Positions 58,945 to 64,000 of a stretch of 64,000 nt of DNA are shown here, piece after piece. The notes beneath the pieces are model-generated. The model had not been told where the DNA came from. It saw only the letters and a list, made by a program, of their open reading frames with translations, and did no database searches. Source of the DNA: Hydrogenophaga sp040372165 (GTDB lineage: Bacteria; Pseudomonadota; Gammaproteobacteria; Burkholderiales; Burkholderiaceae_C); NCBI RefSeq assembly GCF_040372165.1, contig NZ_BAABWG010000004.1, positions 62,001-126,000 of the forward strand. The letters are read 5' to 3'. How positions within the stretch are numbered: the first letter of the stretch is position 1; every line of letters starts with the position of its first letter. The translations under genes and the position numbers were made by a program.

Positions 58945-59322
58945 TTACATCTGGGTCGGATCGGCGGCGGTTTTGTCGTACTTGAGAAAGTACTGGCGTG
59001 CCATGGCCACCAGTTGAGCATCGGTAGGGTGGTCGGCCGCCACCACGTCTACCACCGATTTGTCGATGGCATGCGCGTGATGCTTGCAATATTCCCTGAA
59101 TTCGATCTTGGCGTTTGCCGGCCCGGTGACCAGGATTTCATGCACACCTTCGAGCGCAGTGGCGACCTGGGCGAAGTACTCCTTCCCAGCCGAGGCGTTG
59201 GCGTGTTTTGGCTTGTGGTGGCTTCGGCTCTTGATCCTCTGCGACTCGACATGCTCCCGGTCGAACATCAGAACGTGGGCTTCGTTGTGATCGAGCCAGA
59301 CGACAGCATGGAATGTGGTCAT
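58945..59322 (-). CDS. Small eRF1-like translational machinery-family protein
   Basis: A 125-residue protein (MTTFHAVVWLDHNEAHVLMFDREHVESQRIKSRSHHKPKH...EILVTGPANAKIEFREYCKHHAHAIDKSVVDVVAADHPTDAQLVA). The VWLDHNEAHV start and GPANAKIEF loop resemble bacterial proteins annotated as translational machinery protein or host attachment protein, a small eRF1 domain-1-like/RNase-like fold. The His-rich centre (SHHKPKHAN) may bind nucleic acid or metal. AGGAA lies before the ATG at 59322. It is a short gene unit with the DksA-like gene upstream and its own terminator. Confidence 0.75.
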   Translation of the reverse strand: MTTFHAVVWLDHNEAHVLMFDREHVESQRIKSRSHHKPKHANASAGKEYFAQVATALEGVHEILVTGPANAKIEFREYCKHHAHAIDKSVVDVVAADHPTDAQLVAMARQYFLKYDKTAADPTQM

Positions 59323-59390
59323 AGGGGAAGTTCCTTTCTGCTTTCTATGTTGGGATGGATGTTGGTTCGGTTGGCGCGTTGGGTCCTGGG

Positions 59391-59777
59391 TCAGTAGCCG
59401 GCAGGCGGGCGTTCGCCGCTGTTCTTCTCGTGCTTCTCCTGGCAGGCGAGGCAGCGCGTGGCAGTAGGCGCGGCATGCAGTCGGGCGGTCTCGATGTCGG
59501 CGCCACAGGCATTGCAAACCCCGAAGCTGCCGTCCTCGATTCGCTTGAGGGCGTTGTCGATGGCCACCAGCTCTTCAGATTCGCGCTCTTCCAGAGCGAT
59601 GTTCAGATCCCGCTCGGCATCAGCCGTGGCCCAGTCATCGCTCTCATTGGCCTTGGCCTCTGCAGCCGCCTCTGCTCGCCCAATGGTGCCTCCGCGGTGT
59701 TGCCGCAGCTGCGCCAGCACGTCGCTGCGCATTTGCCGCAATTGCTGGCCAAAGGTGTCGGAGATGTTTTCGCTCAT
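59391..59777 (-). CDS. TraR/DksA family zinc-finger protein
   Basis: A 128-residue protein with a helical N-terminal half (DTFGQQLRQMRSDVLAQLRQ...ALEERESEELVAIDNALKRIEDG) and a C-terminal DksA-type C4 zinc finger (FGVCNACGADIETARLHAAPTATRCLACQEKHEK). It should bind the RNA polymerase secondary channel like DksA or TraR. The coiled-coil tip, where DksA has Asp-Ala-x-x-Asp, reads ESDDWATADAERDLN here, close but rearranged. It is shorter than DksA (151 residues). The gene ahead of the eRF1-like gene may share its transcript. Confidence 0.85.
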   Translation of the reverse strand: MSENISDTFGQQLRQMRSDVLAQLRQHRGGTIGRAEAAAEAKANESDDWATADAERDLNIALEERESEELVAIDNALKRIEDGSFGVCNACGADIETARLHAAPTATRCLACQEKHEKNSGERPPAGY

Positions 59778-60049
59778 GCTGCTTCCTCGGGTTGTTGCTT
59801 GAATTGGGAGGGAAACCCCGCAATGCTGGTGTCATTTCTCCCTTTACCATGACCTCATGGTGCGCCTGCAGGGGCGGGAGCGACTTGATGAAGGTCAACA
59901 AACCCTGCAAGCTCACCCCGGGGGCACGTGAGCGCATTGACTCCCGCTTTGCGCAGTGCTGTGGCATGCTTGTATCAGGCCGGTCGCCGCCGGTTGCAGA
60001 CATTCCGTGTGTCCTGGGTGGGCACTGTCCATATGGTTGAGGAGACACC

Positions 60050-61000
60050 ATGAGCGAGAGCAGCGGATTCGGAAAATTTGTGCCTGGTTTTGACTTCCTG
60101 CAAAACCTGGCTGGACAGGCCGCCAGCGGCGTAGCGCAGGGCATCAGCCAGAACATGCCGCAGTTGCCCAATCTCAGCCACTGGATTGCACCCACCTTCA
60201 ACGTCGAAGAGCTGGACAAGCGGATCGAGGAGCTCAAGGCAGTGCACTACTGGCTGGACCAGAATGCGAAGGCACTGGGCGCAACCATTCAGGCGCTGGA
60301 AGTGCAGAAGATGACACTGGCCACGCTGGAGCACATGAACTTCAGCATGGGTGATGTGGCCAATGCGTTTAAGCTCAAGGCGGCCGATTCTGCCGTCGGA
60401 CTGGGTGGATCCGGTGCTCCGGTGCGCCAGCCGGCCAAGAAGTATTCGTTCAAGCTCGACGAAGCGTCTAATGAGTCATCGGAAATGGCGTCTGAGCCTC
60501 CGGCACCACCCAAGCGGCGACGAAGCACGTCATCGAAGTCCCACAAGACGGGGCAGACCGCATCGTCCGCAAAGGCTGCGCCCAATCTGGCCGACCCCAT
60601 GCAATGGTGGGGCGGCCTGACACAGCAGTTTCAGTCGATCGCGGCCAATGCCATGAAAGATGCCGCACGCAACGCTGCGCTCGACAGTACGCGAGACCTG
60701 GCCACCGACATGACGGGCAAGGCCATGAAGACGGCGACGGACATGGCAGGCAAGGTCGCTGGCACCATGATGGGCACAGCCGGAGCGATGGCTGGTGTCG
60801 GGAAGGCCGCCATGGGCAGTGCGGCGAAGAAAGCTGGCGCGTCAACCAGGAAAGCGGCGGCCAAGGCGCCGGCGGGCAAAGCGAAGACCAAGGCTGGCTC
60901 GGCCAGTGGCGCCCGCAAATCCACGGCGCGCAAAACCAGCGCAAGCAAAAAACCTGGCACACGCAAGACAACCACTGGCCAAAAGAAAACCAGCCGCTGA
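60050..61000 (+). CDS. phaM: PhaM-type polyhydroxyalkanoate granule regulatory protein
   Basis: A 316-residue protein. The N-terminal part (FGKFVPGFDFLQNLAGQAASGVAQ...SHWIAPTFNVEELDKRIEELKAVHYWLDQNAKALGATIQALEVQKMTLATL) is the PhaM signature that activates PHA synthase and links granules to the nucleoid. The last 100 residues are Lys/Ala/Ser-rich with repeated histone-H1-like KA-type motifs (STRKAAAKAPAGKAKTKAG), which bind DNA. GAGGAG lies before the ATG. It shows that the organism makes PHB/PHA granules. It is followed 12 bases later by the FIST gene. Confidence 0.9.
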   Translation: MSESSGFGKFVPGFDFLQNLAGQAASGVAQGISQNMPQLPNLSHWIAPTFNVEELDKRIEELKAVHYWLDQNAKALGATIQALEVQKMTLATLEHMNFSMGDVANAFKLKAADSAVGLGGSGAPVRQPAKKYSFKLDEASNESSEMASEPPAPPKRRRSTSSKSHKTGQTASSAKAAPNLADPMQWWGGLTQQFQSIAANAMKDAARNAALDSTRDLATDMTGKAMKTATDMAGKVAGTMMGTAGAMAGVGKAAMGSAAKKAGASTRKAAAKAPAGKAKTKAGSASGARKSTARKTSASKKPGTRKTTTGQKKTSR

Positions 61001-61012
61001 GGTCTGACCCGG

Positions 61013-62299
61013 ATGGCACTTTTTCCAAGTGGGCATGCGACCCACCCTCAATGGCCGATGGCGCTGGCGCTCGTCGTGGCGCAGCTCAGGGCCCAGATGG
61101 CGCTTCCAGGGTATGCGTCCTCGCCGTCGCTTGGCTTGCTGTACGTCACGGACCACTATGCAGGCGACGCCGAGCAGCTTCTGGATGCCTTGTCAGCAGA
61201 ATTTCCCGAGGTGACGGATTGGGCTGGTGCGGCAGGCCTGGGGATCTGTGCGAGCAACGCGGAGTATTTCAACGAACCGGCGATGTCCGTGATGCTGTGC
61301 GACCTGACGCCGGATCAATACCAGGTCTTCAATGGTGTGGCCCCGCTTCGCAGCCGCCTTGCACCACAGACCGCACTGGTGCATGCGGATCCGGCAACGC
61401 CAGACCTTCCCGAACTGGTGGCAGAGCTGGCTGGCCGAATGGGTGCAGGCGAGGTATTTGGCGGACTGGTGAGCAGTCGGTCGGCCCAAGTGCAATTCTC
61501 GGTTGGCAGTGCCGGAAACATCGACGGTCACGGCGCTGCAACCGGCGCTTTTGTGGGTGGCTTGAGCGGTGTGGCATTTGGCGCCGATGTGGCGTTGATC
61601 ACCAAGGTGACGCAGGGTGCTCAGCCCATCGGGCGTCTGCGCACGGTAACGGAAGCCAATGGCAATCTGGCCTTGCGTCTTGATGGTGAGCCAGCCTTTG
61701 ATGTGCTGCTGGAAGAAGCGGACATCCATCTCGACGACCCACAGCAGGCGATGGCCCGTTTGCGTTCAACGTTTGTCGGGCTCTGTCCTCCGGGCCGTAC
61801 AGACTTGCAGGGTGATCAGGCTCGCTCCTGGCAGCGCCGCATGCTCGAGGCTGACGTTCTGGTGCGGCACATCATCGGAGTGGATCCGGGGCGGCGAGGC
61901 GTTGCCGTGGCAACGGATCTTTCCGTTGGAATGGGTTTGGCTTTCTGCGAAAGACATGTGCAGGCTGCCAGGGCAGACCTCATGCGTGTGTGCGCCGAGA
62001 TCCGGGAAGAGCTCGAGCCGCAACTGGTTGAGCAGGACATCGCACTGGAAATGGCCGATGCGGATATGTCGTCCCTTGCGCACCCGGCGCGACGGATGCT
62101 CGGTGCCGTGTATGTCAGTTGCACCGGACGCGGCGGGCCACATTTTGGCGGGCCGAGTGCCGAGCTGCACATTATTCGTCAGGCCCTGGGCGAAGTGCCT
62201 CTGGTGGGCTTCTTCGCAGCGGGCGAAATCGCGGGCCGCCAGATCCTGGGCTACAGCGGTGTGCTGACTGTCTTCACTGCGCCCTCAGAGGAGGCCTGA
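61013..62299 (+). CDS. FIST-domain sensory protein
   Basis: A 428-residue protein with FIST_N and FIST_C domains, thought to bind small amino-acid-like ligands in signalling. The N-terminal domain (about 15-220) runs from LVVAQLRAQMALPGYASSPSLGLLYVTDHYAG to GGLSGVAFGADVALITKVTQGAQPIGRLRTVTEANGN. The C-terminal domain (about 235-425) ends with GCTGRGG-like YVSCTGRGGPHFGGPSAELHIIRQALGEVPLVGFFAAGEIAG. No transmitter is fused. It lies right after phaM, probably in one transcript, so it may sense a metabolite linked to carbon storage; that is an inference. Confidence 0.85.
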   Translation: MALFPSGHATHPQWPMALALVVAQLRAQMALPGYASSPSLGLLYVTDHYAGDAEQLLDALSAEFPEVTDWAGAAGLGICASNAEYFNEPAMSVMLCDLTPDQYQVFNGVAPLRSRLAPQTALVHADPATPDLPELVAELAGRMGAGEVFGGLVSSRSAQVQFSVGSAGNIDGHGAATGAFVGGLSGVAFGADVALITKVTQGAQPIGRLRTVTEANGNLALRLDGEPAFDVLLEEADIHLDDPQQAMARLRSTFVGLCPPGRTDLQGDQARSWQRRMLEADVLVRHIIGVDPGRRGVAVATDLSVGMGLAFCERHVQAARADLMRVCAEIREELEPQLVEQDIALEMADADMSSLAHPARRMLGAVYVSCTGRGGPHFGGPSAELHIIRQALGEVPLVGFFAAGEIAGRQILGYSGVLTVFTAPSEEA

Positions 62300-62315
62300 C
62301 TCTGCCAGAGTCGAT

Positions 62316-63047
62316 TCAGCGCCGTAGCCTTGCAAAGGCTTCAAACTCCCAGCTGCGCATGGCGAGCAGCAAGGTATAGCCGCCCTTGTCCTTGTCATCG
62401 AGCTTCTGGTCGGTCTGGTGCTGTTGGGCGAAGTCCTGTGCCACCTTGTGCAGCCGCTCCAGAAACACCGGGGCCAGCGCCTTGCTGACTGACCCGTGCA
62501 CCAGCAGCACACCTTCGCCGTGGCCGTCAAAACCACCTGAGAAGTAGTCCAGCACAGCGTTCTCGCGGAAGTAGTCCATCACAGGTCCGTGAGGGCGCCA
62601 ACGAAATGCTTTGGACAGCTTGAGACGATAGCGGTTCATTGGGCGCAATTCAATGATGCCGATGCGGTCGAGCTGAGCCAGGTACTTCACACACTCAGCC
62701 TCGGTGAGTTGGTAGTAGCCGCTGATCTGCTCCACCGTCCACTGGCTCAGCACACAGATGGCCATCAGGAGCAGCTTCTTGTCCGCCACCACAGCGCGTT
62801 CTTGCTCCAGCGTCATCTCCTTGAGCAATGGCTGGCTGTCGGCCACGCGACGCGCGAGCTCGGAAAACTCCAGTTTCAGTGCCCGGCAGATATCGTCCAC
62901 GCGGGAGAGTGACATGTCGCCTTTGGCCAGCATGCGCTTGACGCTGGATTCCGCCATGCCCATGGATGCCGCCAGGTCGGCGTAGGTCATCTGCGCGCTC
63001 TTGAGTTCCTTCTTGATCACGCGCACCAGTTCGAGGGTGTTGCTCAC
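62316..63047 (-). CDS. XRE-type helix-turn-helix regulator with C-terminal winged domain
   Basis: A 243-residue regulator. Residues 1-65 are a Cro/CI-type HTH (LVRVIKKELKSAQMTYADLAASMGMAESSVKRMLAKGDMSLSRVDDICRALKLEFSELARR). The rest (about 75-243) has a second winged-helix-like region (LLMAICVLSQWTVEQISGYYQLTEAECVKYLAQLDRIGIIELRPMNRYRLKLSK) and a C-terminal helical part. I do not recognise the effector domain. It is divergent from the ceramidase-like gene with 187 bases between starts, so it may regulate it. Its stop is 16 bases from the FIST stop. Confidence 0.8.
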   Translation of the reverse strand: MSNTLELVRVIKKELKSAQMTYADLAASMGMAESSVKRMLAKGDMSLSRVDDICRALKLEFSELARRVADSQPLLKEMTLEQERAVVADKKLLLMAICVLSQWTVEQISGYYQLTEAECVKYLAQLDRIGIIELRPMNRYRLKLSKAFRWRPHGPVMDYFRENAVLDYFSGGFDGHGEGVLLVHGSVSKALAPVFLERLHKVAQDFAQQHQTDQKLDDKDKGGYTLLLAMRSWEFEAFARLRR

Positions 63048-63234
63048 GTGGTCTCCTCCTTGTTGGGACTGTTATCGGTATAGAAAAACGGTACGAAAAA
63101 ATCTGTATGAGAAAACTGTACCAGATATTTGTTCTTTTTTTATCCTTGGGAAACCCAGACTTCCGTGAACAACTGGCCGGTGCCCATTTGAACCGGCACC
63201 GAATCACACCGCCAGCTTTCCACTGGAGTTCCTC

Positions 63235-64000
63235 ATGTTTTTGTCCCTTCCATCCACCGTCTCGCAGCCCGCACGGCGTCAGCCACTCATACAGTCCATG
63301 CTGCTGGCTTTGGTGATCTTGTGGTGTGCAGCCTTGCTGATACCGCCCACCTGGTTGGCCGACGCAGGGCTTTCTCTCAATGCCCATGGACACCAGCATG
63401 TGTATGCGCATGGCCATCCGTTCGTGGATGCGCGCAGCTTTGGGGGGATTCCGAATGCCATGGACGTTCTGAGCAACCTCCCGTTTCTGCTGGCTGGTAT
63501 TTGGGGTCTGCGTTTGCTGCGCCACCCTGGCAACGCCTGGGTGGTGGAAAACCGCAGCGCCGCGTCAGTGTTCTTTGTGGGCTTGTGCCTCACGGCCCTG
63601 GGGTCAGCCACTTACCACTGGGCGCCGAACGCATGGACCCTGGTGGGTGACCGGCTTGGCATGGCCGTGAGCTTTGCCGGTGCCATGGGGCTGGTGCTTG
63701 CTCATCGGGCTGATCGTTCCACCGCACAGATCGCCATGTGGGGCATGTTGTTGCTGGCGGCAGTTTCCTCTGCGATGCCAGCCGTTCACGATCAGGTGTT
63801 GCCATGGGCTGTCGTGCAGTTTGGTGGCGTGGCATTGATTTTGGTGGCGGCTGCCGTACGGCCTGATGCCTCCAAGCCGCGCTTGGCCGTTGGTGCGCTG
63901 ATCGCGCTTTACCTGGTGGCCAAGCTACTGGAAATGGGCGACGCCTGGGCTTTCGAAGCCACCGGCCACTGGATATCTGGTCACAGTCTCAAGCATCTTG
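63235..64000 (+). CDS. CREST/alkaline-ceramidase-type membrane hydrolase, cut by window end
   Basis: The reading frame from ATG 63235 stays open for 255 codons to the window edge. TGGAG lies before the ATG. It has about six hydrophobic helices in what is visible. Ser124-x3-His128 (GSATYHWAP), Asp139 (LVGDRLGM) and His250-x3-His254 (GHSLKH) form the full set of CREST-superfamily zinc-site residues found in alkaline ceramidases and PAQR-like proteins. SFGGIPNAMDVLSNLPFLLAGIWG is a conserved segment. Substrate could be an amide-linked lipid such as a sphingolipid, ornithine lipid or an acyl-amino acid. The C-terminus is missing. Confidence 0.8.
   Translation, partial: MFLSLPSTVSQPARRQPLIQSMLLALVILWCAALLIPPTWLADAGLSLNAHGHQHVYAHGHPFVDARSFGGIPNAMDVLSNLPFLLAGIWGLRLLRHPGNAWVVENRSAASVFFVGLCLTALGSATYHWAPNAWTLVGDRLGMAVSFAGAMGLVLAHRADRSTAQIAMWGMLLLAAVSSAMPAVHDQVLPWAVVQFGGVALILVAAAVRPDASKPRLAVGALIALYLVAKLLEMGDAWAFEATGHWISGHSLKHL

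Noticed and set aside
59792..60040. An 82-codon Cys-rich frame between the DksA-like and phaM genes.
   Set aside because: The sequence matches no family I know, its start overlaps the DksA-like promoter, and its 3' end runs into the phaM ribosome site. I treat the 272-base gap as regulatory DNA, but conservation could revive it.

Overview
The window is high-GC, gene-dense DNA from a betaproteobacterium. I infer order Burkholderiales, most likely family Comamonadaceae. The grounds are a PhaM-type granule protein, a DUF3567 protein, a Bordetella/Comamonas-type porin, the yraN-diaA-dolP order, a glutathione-dependent formaldehyde pathway and GC-rich palindromic repeats. The species cannot be named from the sequence. 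There are no rRNA, tRNA, CRISPR or intact insertion-sequence genes. It reads as chromosome with a catabolic operon at the left end.

Left part (1-10 kb). A minus-strand operon encodes the lower 4-oxalocrotonate branch of a catechol meta-cleavage pathway: semialdehyde dehydrogenase, oxopentenoate hydratase, oxalocrotonate decarboxylase and tautomerase, acylating acetaldehyde dehydrogenase and hydroxyoxovalerate aldolase. An atypical short-chain dehydrogenase and a second, longer tautomerase follow. Neighbouring genes mostly overlap by 4 bases. The ring-cleaving dioxygenase is not in the window. Divergent from the operon is the formaldehyde-detoxification pair frmA and frmB, split by about 790 bases of palindromic non-coding DNA. 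A perfect inverted repeat in the divergent region is a candidate operator.

Middle (10-42 kb). Mostly housekeeping and stress genes: an ornithine cyclodeaminase-family enzyme, patatin, a DinG-type helicase, an orphan PstS with a possible Pho box, a porin, a Pat-like acyl-CoA synthetase/acetyltransferase, rsmI opposite yraN-diaA-dolP, pilT-pilU, yggS, an Lrp regulator opposite a two-domain PutA, a biotinyl/carboxyltransferase fusion protein, a five-PAS hybrid-less sensor kinase with a single-domain response regulator, and glcD. An 84-bp palindromic element is tandemly repeated between pilT and pilU. A related copy lies in frame inside the acetaldehyde dehydrogenase gene.

Right part (42-64 kb). 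Here are hsp20, a LysR regulator with purU, an omega-amino acid aminotransferase, and two blocks I think belong to one functional module. Block one is an SPFH protein with a C-terminal helix-turn-helix plus a double zinc-ribbon membrane protein (46.3-48.4 kb). Block two is a DUF4178 zinc-ribbon membrane protein, a DUF350 membrane protein and a membrane-embedded aminopropyltransferase, convergent with an AdoMet decarboxylase (54.6-58.4 kb). This looks like a membrane-associated polyamine module whose job is not established, and it is the best candidate here for an under-described system. The window ends with a DksA-like protein, PhaM, a FIST sensor protein, a HTH regulator and a truncated CREST/ceramidase-type membrane hydrolase.
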